A stretch of DNA of 64,000 bases. Source: Sphingomonas sp. IC081. Its GTDB lineage: Bacteria > Pseudomonadota > Alphaproteobacteria > Sphingomonadales > Sphingomonadaceae. Position 1 is the stretch's first letter. Every line of letters begins with the position of its first letter. The translations under genes were made by a program, and so were the position numbers. The notes under the pieces were generated by a model. The model saw only the letters and a list, made by a program, of their open reading frames with translations, ran no database searches and was not told the DNA's origin. This document shows positions 50,637 to 59,246 of the stretch, piece by piece. The DNA lies in NCBI RefSeq assembly GCF_006874585.1, contig NZ_CP029762.1, positions 943,607-1,007,606 on the forward strand, given 5' to 3'.

Positions 50637-51095
50637 CTAACCTGCGGGCTCTCCCAATGCGCGCGGCGCGCCCATCTCGACCAGCCGATCGTTGAGCACT
50701 TCCAATGTCCGTAGCAGGTGCGCCTGCTCCTCGTCGTCCAGCACCTCGAAGAACTGCTCGATGAAGGCGTTCTTGTGCGGCTCCACCTCGCGGATCACGG
50801 CGCGGCCCGCCTCGGTCAGCGAAATCCGCTTGGCCCGACGGTCCTTGGGATCGGGCGTGCGCAGCGCCAGCCCTTCACGCTCAAGCCCGTCCACCGCCTC
50901 GGTCACCGTACGCGGGGCCTGACCCAGCGCATCGCAGATGTCGGTCGAACGCACCGAGCCGAAGCGCTCGATATAATGGAGCACCTTGAGCTGGGCGAGC
51001 GAGGCACCCTGCGCCCGCATCCGGTCGTTGAAGAGCCGATGCATGCGCATGTGCAGATCGCGCAGTTGCTCCATCGTCTGGAAGCGAATACTCAC
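50637..51095 (-). CDS. MarR-family transcriptional regulator of the efflux operon
   Basis: 152 aa from GTG 51095; ATG 51074 is the alternative. Winged-helix MarR domain: LAQLKVLHYIERFGSVRSTDICDALGQAPRTVTEAVDGLEREGLALRTPDPKDRRAKRISLTEAGRAV, then a dimerisation helix pair ending RTLEVLNDRLVEMGAPRALG. It is divergent from the emrA-emrB-nodT operon and almost certainly represses it, releasing DNA on binding a toxic aromatic compound or drug. A TGCAAT-N6-ATTGCA palindrome lies in the shared promoter. Confidence 0.88.
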   Translation of the reverse strand: MSIRFQTMEQLRDLHMRMHRLFNDRMRAQGASLAQLKVLHYIERFGSVRSTDICDALGQAPRTVTEAVDGLEREGLALRTPDPKDRRAKRISLTEAGRAVIREVEPHKNAFIEQFFEVLDDEEQAHLLRTLEVLNDRLVEMGAPRALGEPAG

Positions 51096-51178
51096 GGCAA
51101 GAAATATTGTGGGACCATATGAAATGCCATTGCCATATGCTCCGCCTGGGTGCAAGTGCGCAACCATCCCTGCTGCGA

Positions 51179-51196
51179 TGCAATATACGCATTGCA
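51179..51196. promoter_or_regulatory. Candidate MarR operator TGCAAT-ATACGC-ATTGCA
   Basis: An 18-bp interrupted palindrome with perfect 6-bp arms, 26 bp before the emrA-like start and in the divergent gap with the MarR gene. CATATG also occurs twice in the same gap (51116-51121 and 51134-51139). Binding by the adjacent regulator is inferred. Confidence 0.5.
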
Positions 51197-51221
51197 GCAC
51201 TAGAGGCGTGAGAAGCGATTG

Positions 51222-52379
51222 ATGGCTAACGACGTGACCGATTCGGATCAGCAGGCCCCCACTTCCGAACCGAATCCCCCCTCCGCCGCGAAATCCGGCA
51301 TGAAGCGCATCCTCATGGCGGGCGCCGCCGTCGTCGTGATCGCGGGCGGTATCTGGCTGTTCCATTACCAGACTCGCGGCAAGTATTTCGAGGACACCAA
51401 CGACGCCTATATCCAGGCCGATGCGGTCACCGTCTCGCCCAAGATTTCAGGCTATGTCGATGCGGTGCTGGTGGGCGACAACCAGGACGTGAAGGCCGGC
51501 CAGCCGCTCGTGCGCATCGACCCGCGCGACTACGATGCACAGGCCCGCCAGTACCAGGCGCAGATCGATGTCGCCAAGGCCAATGCCGAAAACGTGCGCG
51601 CCACCATCGGCGAGCAGCAGGCCGCGATCGCCCAGGCGCGGGCGCAGCTGGTCTCCGCCGAGGAAGACGCCCGCTATGCCGAGCGCGAGGCCGCCCGCTA
51701 CGCCCCGCTCGCCGCCAGCGGCGCCGAGACCAAGGAACACCTCGCCACGCTGCGCAACCAGGCCGCCAAGGCCCGCGCCGCCGCCGATGCCCAGCGCGCC
51801 GCCGTCACGTCCGCGCAGCGCCGCATCGGCGCGCTGGAAGCACAAGTGCAGCAAGCCGCCGCACAGGGCGAAGCGGCCAAGGCACAGCTCGCCGCCGCGC
51901 ACGTCAACGTCGGCTCCACCGTGCTCAGGGCCAGCGTCGATGGCCGCATCGGCGATCGCACCGTGCGCACCGGCCAGTTCGTGCAGGCCGGCACCCGGCT
52001 GATGTCGGTGGTGCCGCTCTCCAAGCTCTATGTCACCGCCAACTTCAAGGAAACGCAGATCGGCCTGATGCGCCCCGGCCAGCCCGCGACCATCGAGGTC
52101 GACGCGCTCGACGGCACCGAGATCCGCGGCCATGTCGAGAGCATCTCGCCGGGCACGGGCGCGCAGTTCTCGCTGCTGCCACCGCAGAACGCGACCGGCA
52201 ACTTCACCAAGATCGTCCAGCGCGTGCCGGTGCGCATCGCCATCGATGCCGGGCCGGAGGCGCGCCGCGTGCTGGTTCCCGGCCTCTCGGTGACGGTGAC
52301 GGTCGACACCATCGACGCCAAGGGATCGCAGCACGCCATCTCCAACCAGGAAAAGGCGCGGGGGAACCAGGGCCAGTGA
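51222..52379 (+). CDS. emrA: EmrA/HlyD-family periplasmic adaptor of drug efflux pump
   Basis: 385 aa from ATG 51222. One N-terminal membrane helix (ILMAGAAVVVIAGGIWLF, about 28-45) and the EmrA start of the mature domain GKYFEDTNDAYIQADAVTVSPKISGYVDAVLVGDNQDVKAGQPLVRIDP. A long Ala/Gln-rich coiled coil (about 100-210) is followed by the second lipoyl half STVLRASVDGRIGDRTVRTGQFVQAGTRLM and the barrel domain. It links the EmrB-type pump to the outer-membrane channel encoded two genes on. The stop overlaps the next GTG start. Confidence 0.93.
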   Translation: MANDVTDSDQQAPTSEPNPPSAAKSGMKRILMAGAAVVVIAGGIWLFHYQTRGKYFEDTNDAYIQADAVTVSPKISGYVDAVLVGDNQDVKAGQPLVRIDPRDYDAQARQYQAQIDVAKANAENVRATIGEQQAAIAQARAQLVSAEEDARYAEREAARYAPLAASGAETKEHLATLRNQAAKARAAADAQRAAVTSAQRRIGALEAQVQQAAAQGEAAKAQLAAAHVNVGSTVLRASVDGRIGDRTVRTGQFVQAGTRLMSVVPLSKLYVTANFKETQIGLMRPGQPATIEVDALDGTEIRGHVESISPGTGAQFSLLPPQNATGNFTKIVQRVPVRIAIDAGPEARRVLVPGLSVTVTVDTIDAKGSQHAISNQEKARGNQGQ

Positions 52380-53950
52380 GCGGTTCTGCCGTGACGGCCG
52401 AGGGAGCGCCCGCCCCCCTCCAGCTGCCCCCGCAACCCACTGCCGAAAAGCCGGCGGACGCGGCGGCCTGGCTGGCCGTGGCAGCGGGCACGCTCGGCGC
52501 GCTGATGGCGACGCTGGACGTCTCCATCGTCAACAGTTCGCTGCCCACCATCCAGGGCGAGATCGGCGCCAGCGGTACCGAGGGCACCTGGATCGCGACC
52601 GCCTATCTCGTGGCCGAGATCATCATCATCCCGCTGTCCGGCTGGCTGGAACGCCTGCTCGGCCTGCGCACGCTGCTGCTGGTCGCCTCGGCGCTGTTCA
52701 CGCTGTTCTCGATGATGTGCGGCTTTTCGACGACGCTGACGATGATGATCATCGGCCGTGTCGGCCAGGGCTTCACCGGCGGCGCACTGATCCCCACCGC
52801 CATGACTATCGTGGCCACGCGATTGCCCCGCGCCCAGCAGCCCATCGGCAATGCCCTGTTCGGCGCCACCGCGCTGCTCGGCCCGGTGGTCGGCCCGGTG
52901 CTGGGCGGCTGGCTGACCGAGAACGTCAGCTGGCACTATGCCTTTTTCCTCAACCTGCCGGTCGGCATCGCGCTGGCGACGCTGCTGCTGGTGGCGATCC
53001 CGCACCAGAAGGCCGATCTCGGCCTGATCCGCGAGGCGGACTGGCTCGGCATTCTCGGCCTCGCCCTCGGCCTCGGCGGCCTAACCGTCGTGCTGGAGGA
53101 AGGCGAGCGCGAGCAGTGGTTTTCCTCGGACCTCATCGTGATGCTGACGGGCGTCTCGATCTTCGGGCTCCTGCTGCTGGCGGCGGGGCAAGTCTTCGCA
53201 CGCAAGCCGGTGATCAAGCTCAAGCTGCTGCTCGACCGGCAGTTCGGCAGCGTTGTCGCCATGGTCACCGTGGTCGGCATGGTGATCTACGGCACCTCCT
53301 ACGTGATCCCGCAGTTCCTCTCCTCGATCGCCGGCTACAACTCGCTGCAATCGGGACAGGTGGTGATGCTTTCCGGCATCCCGGTCATGCTGATGATGCC
53401 GGTGACCCCCTGGCTGATCCGTAATGTCGACATTCGCGCCTCGGTCTGCTTCGGGCTGTCCGTGCTGGCGCTGAGTGCCTGGCTGGAGACCGACATCACC
53501 CCGCTGTCGGACGGCAAGGACTTTGTCGATTCCCAGCTCCTGCGCGGCATGGGCACGGTGTTCTGCATGATGTTCCTCAACCAGGCGGCGATCCGCTCGG
53601 TGCCGAAGGAGGAAGCGGGCGACGCCTCGGGCCTCTACAACGCCGCCCGCAACCTCGGCGGCTCCTTCGCCCTCGCCGGCATCGCGGTGATCCAGGACCA
53701 GCGCCTGTGGCTCCATGCCCGCCGCATGGAGGAAAGCCTCAATGCCAATTCCCTCGCCGTGCAGGACTATGTCCGTGCGCAAGGCGCGGGCGTGCTGCGC
53801 TCGATCGAAGCCAACATCCAGATCCAGGCGCTGGCGATGACGTATGCGGACATGTTCTGGATGATGTCGGTGGGCATCATGTTTGTCATTCCACTCGTCC
53901 TGTTCCTGCGCCCGCTTCCGAAAAACGCCCCGCTGGCGACCGGACATTGA
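52376..53950 (+). CDS. emrB: DHA2-family MFS multidrug exporter (EmrB-like)
   Basis: 524 aa from GTG 52376 (overlapping the adaptor stop as GTGA). Fourteen predicted membrane helices; DHA2 signatures LGALMATLDVSIVNSSLPTIQGEIGAS in helix 1, the loop GWLERLLGLRTLLL, and motif C GATALLGPVVGPVLGGWL. It expels hydrophobic drugs or aromatic acids by proton antiport. With EmrA and the NodT-type channel it forms a complete tripartite pump spanning both membranes. Fully intact. Confidence 0.93.
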   Translation: MSGSAVTAEGAPAPLQLPPQPTAEKPADAAAWLAVAAGTLGALMATLDVSIVNSSLPTIQGEIGASGTEGTWIATAYLVAEIIIIPLSGWLERLLGLRTLLLVASALFTLFSMMCGFSTTLTMMIIGRVGQGFTGGALIPTAMTIVATRLPRAQQPIGNALFGATALLGPVVGPVLGGWLTENVSWHYAFFLNLPVGIALATLLLVAIPHQKADLGLIREADWLGILGLALGLGGLTVVLEEGEREQWFSSDLIVMLTGVSIFGLLLLAAGQVFARKPVIKLKLLLDRQFGSVVAMVTVVGMVIYGTSYVIPQFLSSIAGYNSLQSGQVVMLSGIPVMLMMPVTPWLIRNVDIRASVCFGLSVLALSAWLETDITPLSDGKDFVDSQLLRGMGTVFCMMFLNQAAIRSVPKEEAGDASGLYNAARNLGGSFALAGIAVIQDQRLWLHARRMEESLNANSLAVQDYVRAQGAGVLRSIEANIQIQALAMTYADMFWMMSVGIMFVIPLVLFLRPLPKNAPLATGH

Positions 53951-53958
53951 GGATACCC

Positions 53959-55431
53959 ATGCGCTCCTACCATACCCTGCCGCTGCTTGCCGCAACGCTG
54001 GCGGCCACCTTGTCGGGCTGCACCGTCGGACCGAACTATGCCGGACCGCCCAAGGCCGCCCCGGTCGAAAACACCGCCTTCGTGCGCGCCGATGCCGCTG
54101 CGGTCAGCACCGCCCCGCCGGTTGCGGAATGGTGGAAGACCCTCGGCGATCCCGCGCTCGACGATCTCGAAGCGAAGGCCCTTGCCGGCAATGCCGACGT
54201 CGCCGCCGCCGAGGCGAGGCTGCGGCAGGCCGCCGCCTCGCTGGGCGAGGAACGCGCGAACCGCGCGCCCAAGGCCAGCGCGTCCGCCATGTATGCCCAT
54301 GCCCATGTGCCCGGTCTCGACCTCGGATCGAGCAGTGGCAATTCGGGAGACGGGGGCGGTTCGGGAGACGCCAGCGGAAGTGGCGGCGGGGGCGGCAGTT
54401 CCGACCTCAATCTCTACAACCTGGGCGTCAACGCCAGCTGGGAGGTCGACCTGTTCGGCGGCCAGCGCCGCGCCATCGAAGCCGCCCGCGCAAGCTACGA
54501 GGCCAGCGATGCCAGCCTTGCCGACGTGCAGGTCAGCCTCTCGGCCCAGGTCGCCAGCACCTACCTGAACTTGCGCGATCGCCAGCAGCGCATCGCCCTT
54601 GGCGAACAGTCGATCGCGCTGCAGGAAGAGGCGCTCGGTCTCACCCGCCAGCGCCGCGGCGCGGGCACCGCGACGGCGAGCGAGGTCAGTCAGGCCGAAG
54701 GCCAGCTGGCCACCACCCGCGCCCGGCTTGCCCCGCTCAAGGCGGACCGCGACGCCTATCGCAATGCGCTTGCGGTGCTGACCGGCCAGGAACCGGGGGC
54801 CCTCGACGCCGCGCTGGGCACGTCTGGCGACATTCCCCTGCCTCCCGCTACGGTTGCCGTCGGCGATCCCGCCGGCCTGATCGCCCACCGCCCCGATGTC
54901 CGCCAGGCCGAGCGCACGCTGGCGGCGGACACCGCCAGGATCGGGCAGGCCGAAGCCGCGCGTTTCCCGCGCCTCTCGTTCATGGGCCTGATCGGCATCG
55001 GCGGCACCAAGTTCGGCGACCTCACCAATCTCGATGACTTTGTCGGGCTGGCCGCACCGCAGCTGAGCTGGAGCTTCCTCGATTTCGGCCGCAACAAGGC
55101 CAAGGTCACCAAGGCCGAGGCCGTGCGCGACGAGGCCGAGGCGCGTTATCGCGGCGCGGTGCTGACGGCGCTGCAGGACGCCGAGGACTCGCTTGCCCGC
55201 TACCGCGAGGGCCGCATCCAGGTTGCCGAACTCGCCCGCGCGCGGGACAAGGCGGCCGAGGCCGAAACGCTCGCCGCCCAGCGCTTTGCCGCCGGAACCG
55301 CCACCCGCATCGCCCTGCTCAATGCCCGCAGCGACCGCAACAGCGCCGAACAGAACCTCGTCTCTGCCCGCGCCCAGCTGACGGCGGGTTATGTCTCGAT
55401 CCAGAAGTCACTCGGGCTGGCCTGGAAGTAA
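53959..55431 (+). CDS. Outer-membrane efflux lipoprotein, NodT/TolC family
   Basis: 490 aa from ATG 53959. Lipoprotein signal with lipobox LSGC (Cys21), followed by TVGPNYAGPP, the canonical NodT start. OEP repeats: WWKTLGDPALDDLEAKALAGNADVAAAEARLRQA, STYLNLRDRQQRIALGEQ, and the second repeat IAHRPDVRQAERTLAADTARIGQAEAARFPRLSFMG. It supplies the outer-membrane channel for the EmrAB pump. Unusual: a Gly/Ser/Asp-rich low-complexity insert (about residues 116-150) between the first helices, absent from typical members as I know them. Confidence 0.93.
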   Translation: MRSYHTLPLLAATLAATLSGCTVGPNYAGPPKAAPVENTAFVRADAAAVSTAPPVAEWWKTLGDPALDDLEAKALAGNADVAAAEARLRQAAASLGEERANRAPKASASAMYAHAHVPGLDLGSSSGNSGDGGGSGDASGSGGGGGSSDLNLYNLGVNASWEVDLFGGQRRAIEAARASYEASDASLADVQVSLSAQVASTYLNLRDRQQRIALGEQSIALQEEALGLTRQRRGAGTATASEVSQAEGQLATTRARLAPLKADRDAYRNALAVLTGQEPGALDAALGTSGDIPLPPATVAVGDPAGLIAHRPDVRQAERTLAADTARIGQAEAARFPRLSFMGLIGIGGTKFGDLTNLDDFVGLAAPQLSWSFLDFGRNKAKVTKAEAVRDEAEARYRGAVLTALQDAEDSLARYREGRIQVAELARARDKAAEAETLAAQRFAAGTATRIALLNARSDRNSAEQNLVSARAQLTAGYVSIQKSLGLAWK

Positions 55432-55435
55432 CAGT

Positions 55436-55461
55436 GAGGGCGCCCGTTCACCGGCGCCCTC
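55436..55461 (+). terminator. Hairpin terminator of the efflux operon
   Basis: Perfect 9-bp stem GAGGGCGCC / GGCGCCCTC (55436-55444, 55453-55461) 4 bp after the nodT-type stop codon; weak T content after the stem. Confidence 0.55.
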
Positions 55462-55563
55462 AAGTTGCTGAATTGGTGCTGCGAATTTCCATCATTGTCA
55501 CTTGACAGATGCCCTCGTGACCGGAACTCATCGGCCTGAATTGGCGAGAGGGAGCGGTCACGG

Positions 55564-57072
55564 ATGCGCAGCTTCGGATGGAACGGCGCGGCGGCGCTGG
55601 CAGTCATGGCAAGCCTTGCGGTTTCCGGGGCGGCCGGGGCGCAGGCGGATGGGGCCAATGCGCAAGGTGACGTCTCGATCACCATCTACAACAACAACCT
55701 TGCGCTGATCCAGGATACCCGCCAGCTCTCGCTGCCTTCGGGCCGCAGCAAGCAGGACTTCCCGGACGTTTCCGCCGCGATCCGGCCCGAAACCGTGTCG
55801 ATCCAGGCCGAAGGCGCGGGCGTGGTCGAACAAAATTTCGACTACGATCTGCTCTCCCCGGACAAGCTGATGGACAAGGCGGTGGGGCAGACCGTCACGC
55901 TGGTGCGCACAAATCCCGCCACCGGCGCCGAGACCAGCGAACCCGCCGAGGTCCTTGCCAACAACAACGGCACGATCGTGCGCGTGGGCAACCGGATCGA
56001 GATCCTCGGCGGCCAGCGGGTGGTCTTCCCCAGCCTGCCGCCAGGCTTGCGCGCGCGCCCCACGCTCTCCGTCACGCTCGACAGCAGCCGCGCGGGCCGC
56101 CGCCCGGTGACGCTCAGCTACCTGTCACGCGCGTTCGGCTGGAAGGCGGACTATGTCGCCCTGTTCGACGAAAAGGCCGGAAAGCTCGACATGCAGGGCT
56201 GGATAACCCTGACCAATTCCAGCGGCACCGGCTTCGGCAATGCCCGCGTGCTGCTGGTCGCCGGTAAACCGGCGGGCAGCGACGACGACGACGAAGACGA
56301 CGATGATGGCAACGGCTACCGGCCCGCGCGTCCCTCGGGCAATCGCGCCGGGACCCAAAGCGCCGCGCGCGAACAGCTGGGCGACTATTACGTCTATCCC
56401 ATCGCGGCACGCACCACCGTCGCCAATGCCCAGCAGAAGCAGGTCGGCTTCCTCGACACCGCGGGCGTTCCCGCGACCAAGGGCTACACCTTCCGCAATG
56501 CCTGGTCCGGCCAGTCGAACGACCCGCAAGGCGTGGACACGGTGCTGCGTTTCTCCACGGCCCGGGCCGCCGGGCTGGGCGATGCCCTGCCCCAGGGCAC
56601 GGTGCGCGTCTACATGCGCGATGCGCAGGGACAGCCGCAGTTCATCGGCGAAAACACCATTCCCCACACGCCGATGGGATCGACGCTCGCGATCAAGACC
56701 GGCGAGGCCTTCGACGTCAAGGTCAAGCCCACCCTGGTCAGGCGCGAGCGGATCCAGAGCGACGAGTGGGAGCGCAGTGCCCGCTACCGGGTCACCGTGA
56801 GCGGCAAGCCGCCCACGCTGGTTCAGGTCGAATCCTCGCCCACGTACTGGCGCACGACGATGAGCTACACACTCACCAATGCGCGCGCCGAACCAGTGAC
56901 GGTCGAACTGGTGCAGGCCGGGCTCGACCGTAGCTGGAGCGGCTGGGACGTGCGCGTGCCCAGTGAAAGCCAGACCGGCCAGCAGCGCTCGCAGGACGAG
57001 CGGGTGTGGATGGTGGCGGTGCCCGCGGGCGGCGAAGTCACGCTCACCGCCCAGTTCGACACGCGGTACTGA
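55564..57072 (+). CDS. DUF4139 domain-containing exported protein (paralogue 1)
   Basis: 502 aa. Signal peptide ending AVSGAAGAQA, then GDVSITIYNNNLALIQDTRQLSLPSGRSKQDFPDVSAAIRPETVSI, the N-terminal hallmark of DUF4139 proteins. The beta-rich body includes VTLSYLSRAFGWKADYVALFDEKAGKLDMQGWITLTNSSGTGF and an acidic insert (DDDDEDDDDGNG). The C-terminal domain (RYRVTVSGKPPTLVQVE..) ends in a beta-sandwich. The family is secreted or cell-envelope and has no settled function. It is followed 20 bp downstream by a diverged paralogue, so the two are very likely co-transcribed. Confidence 0.85.
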   Translation: MRSFGWNGAAALAVMASLAVSGAAGAQADGANAQGDVSITIYNNNLALIQDTRQLSLPSGRSKQDFPDVSAAIRPETVSIQAEGAGVVEQNFDYDLLSPDKLMDKAVGQTVTLVRTNPATGAETSEPAEVLANNNGTIVRVGNRIEILGGQRVVFPSLPPGLRARPTLSVTLDSSRAGRRPVTLSYLSRAFGWKADYVALFDEKAGKLDMQGWITLTNSSGTGFGNARVLLVAGKPAGSDDDDEDDDDGNGYRPARPSGNRAGTQSAAREQLGDYYVYPIAARTTVANAQQKQVGFLDTAGVPATKGYTFRNAWSGQSNDPQGVDTVLRFSTARAAGLGDALPQGTVRVYMRDAQGQPQFIGENTIPHTPMGSTLAIKTGEAFDVKVKPTLVRRERIQSDEWERSARYRVTVSGKPPTLVQVESSPTYWRTTMSYTLTNARAEPVTVELVQAGLDRSWSGWDVRVPSESQTGQQRSQDERVWMVAVPAGGEVTLTAQFDTRY

Positions 57073-57092
57073 CACCCCGGTTGCCTGCGGCC

Positions 57093-58715
57093 ATGCGCCT
57101 CCTGCTGCCTCTCGCGGCCCTGCTTCTGGCCCTGTTCCCGGCCAGACCGGCAGCGGCGCAGGAGGTCGTCACCTCGCCCGCGCCCGACAGCGTGGCGGTG
57201 ACGATCTACCGTGCGCCCTATCGCAGCCCCGGACAGGGCATGAACCTGGGCTGGCTGGAGGGTTATGCGCTGGTCACCGAAAAGCGCACGGTGGAGATCC
57301 CCGAAGGTCGCGCGGTGATCCGCTTCGAAGGGGTGGCGGGCGGAATGCTGCCCGAAAGCGCCATCATCTCCGGCCTGCCCGACGGGGTGAGCGAAAAGAA
57401 CCTCGACGCCGACCTGCTCTCACCCGGCAATCTCTACGCGCGCAGCCTCGGCCGCCCGGTCCTGCTGCGCCGCACCGATCCCATGAGCGGGCAGATCCGC
57501 GAGGAACGCGCGGTGATCCGCTCCGGCCCCGAAGGCACGGTGATCGTGCAGACGCGCGCGGGGTTCGAGACGGCCAATTGCGGCACGACGCAGGACGAAC
57601 TGGTCTACGACGCGGTTCCCCCCGGCCTCTCCGCGCGGCCGACGCTCTCGGTGGAGACGGCGAGCACCGCCGCCCGGCGCGTGACGATCTCGCTCTCCTA
57701 CCTCGCCTGGGGCTTCGACTGGCAGGCCAACTACGTGCTCACCATGGCAGGGGTCGGGGCAGGGGCCGAAAGCGCCCGAATGTTCGCCTGGGTCACGCTG
57801 GCCAACGCCGACCCCACCAGCTTTGCCGATGCCGAGACGGCAGTGGTGGGCGGCAAGGTCAACCGCAAGAGCGATGTCCCCAGTTCGCCGAGCGGGCAAT
57901 CGCTGGAATTCCACTGCTACTTCACCGCTCCGCCTCCGCCTCCGCTTGCGATGGCCTATGCGCCGCCCCCGGTCGCCGACATCGTCGTCACCGCCATGCG
58001 CGCTCCGCCCCCGCCACCGCCTCCTCCCCCGCCGCCGCCCGCTCCCGTCACCGTGCAAGAGGAAGGACTTGGCGACCTCAGGCTCTACCGGGTGCCGATG
58101 CCGACCACGGTCGCCGCGATGGCGCAGAAACAGGTGGCAATGTTCGAACTGCCCAAGGTCGCGCTCTCCGCGCACCATGTCGCCGAATTCTGGTCGAGCC
58201 AGCGCGGCACGGTCCCGGTCACGCGCCATCTGCGCGGGCGCAATAGCGTGAAGAACGGCCTTGGCCGGGCCTTGCCTGCCGGCCAGGTGGTCGTCTTCGA
58301 ACCGCTGGCGGGACAGCCGATGCTCGCCGGACAAGGCACGCTGGACGATGCCGCGGTAGGGCAGGACATCGATATCGCCATCAACCGGGACAACAAGGTC
58401 ACTGCCTCGCTCGCAGCGGTCGGTTCCGGCCCGGAAAGGCAGGGCCATACGAGGCGCGGCAACACGAAAGACGGCAAGGCGGCGGACAGCGGCGCCCCGG
58501 CCTGGACACAGACCCGCCTCACCCTCGCCAACGCGCACCCCTGGCCGATCCGCTTCGAGGCGAAGATCCGGCACCCCGCGGAAACCCGGGTCGTGCCGAT
58601 CAAGGCAAGAACCAAGGCACAGGTCGAAGTGCTGGGCACGCAGGCGACGTGGAAAATCGTCATCCCGGCGCACGGCACCGCGCGCCTCGAATGGCGGGAG
58701 GTCAGGCCGAAATGA
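57093..58715 (+). CDS. DUF4139-like exported protein (paralogue 2) with polyproline linker
   Basis: 540 aa from ATG 57093. Signal peptide (LLLPLAALLLALFPARPAAAQ), then the same layout as the preceding protein: VTIYRAPY..LGWLEGYALVTEKRTVEIPEGRAVIRFEGVAGGMLPES, ..LDADLLSPGNLYARSLGRPV.., SLSYLAWGFDWQANYVLTMAGVGAG. Differences are a long middle section with a proline run of about 14 residues, and just before it the phrase DIVVTAMR, which is reminiscent of the plug start of TonB receptors. Function unknown. Forms an operon with paralogue 1. Confidence 0.82.
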   Translation: MRLLLPLAALLLALFPARPAAAQEVVTSPAPDSVAVTIYRAPYRSPGQGMNLGWLEGYALVTEKRTVEIPEGRAVIRFEGVAGGMLPESAIISGLPDGVSEKNLDADLLSPGNLYARSLGRPVLLRRTDPMSGQIREERAVIRSGPEGTVIVQTRAGFETANCGTTQDELVYDAVPPGLSARPTLSVETASTAARRVTISLSYLAWGFDWQANYVLTMAGVGAGAESARMFAWVTLANADPTSFADAETAVVGGKVNRKSDVPSSPSGQSLEFHCYFTAPPPPPLAMAYAPPPVADIVVTAMRAPPPPPPPPPPPPAPVTVQEEGLGDLRLYRVPMPTTVAAMAQKQVAMFELPKVALSAHHVAEFWSSQRGTVPVTRHLRGRNSVKNGLGRALPAGQVVVFEPLAGQPMLAGQGTLDDAAVGQDIDIAINRDNKVTASLAAVGSGPERQGHTRRGNTKDGKAADSGAPAWTQTRLTLANAHPWPIRFEAKIRHPAETRVVPIKARTKAQVEVLGTQATWKIVIPAHGTARLEWREVRPK

Positions 58716-58879
58716 GCCCTCCAGCCCCGTTCAGACCCATGCCGATAACAAAAAAACCACGTTTTCCACGATTCGACACGCCAAGTTCTGTGGGAGAAGC
58801 GGTGAAAGTTGCCGAGAGGACATAGCGGCAAGCCGCGCCGCCATCTATGAGAGTGAAGTTCGCAAGTGAAAGGAACGCT

Positions 58880-59155
58880 ATGAACACGACGGATCTGGCC
58901 GAAAAGATTGCCGCAGCCAACGGCTCCACCAAGGCCGATGCCAAGAAGGCGGTTGAACTCGTCTTCGCTGCAATTGCCGACGCTGCTGCCGCCGGTGAAG
59001 AAGTCAACCTGCCCGGCTTCGGCAAGTTCAAGGTCAAGGAAAGCGCTGCCCGCGAAGGCCGCAATCCGTCGACCGGCGAGACGATCCAGATCGCCGCTTC
59101 GCGTAAGCTCGGCTTCACGCAGGCCAAGGCGCTCAAGGACAAGCTGAACGGCTGA
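58880..59155 (+). CDS. hup: HU-family DNA-binding protein
   Basis: 91 aa from ATG 58880, preceded by AAAGGAA. HU/IHF fold: NTTDLAEKIAAANGSTKADAKKAVELVFAAI, then VNLPGFGKFKVKESAAREGRNPSTGETIQIAASRKLGFTQAKALKD, including the DNA-minor-groove arm NPSTGE. A small basic nucleoid protein that bends DNA. Monocistronic, with a strong terminator after it. Confidence 0.95.
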   Translation: MNTTDLAEKIAAANGSTKADAKKAVELVFAAIADAAAAGEEVNLPGFGKFKVKESAAREGRNPSTGETIQIAASRKLGFTQAKALKDKLNG

Positions 59156-59175
59156 CAGGCCCAAGGCTGAAACGG

Positions 59176-59216
59176 AAAAGGGGAGACGGGACGGCTGGTC
59201 CTGTCTCCCCTTTTTT
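59176..59216 (+). terminator. Strong rho-independent terminator of the HU gene
   Basis: 17-bp stem with one G-T type mismatch (59176-59192 and 59198-59214), 5-nt loop, followed by TTTTTT at 59211-59216. The A-tract on the left arm also lets it work for the opposite strand, where a convergent hydrolase gene ends at 59247. Confidence 0.93.
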
Positions 59217-59246
59217 CGTTGAAAATCCTCGGATTTACGAGGGCTT

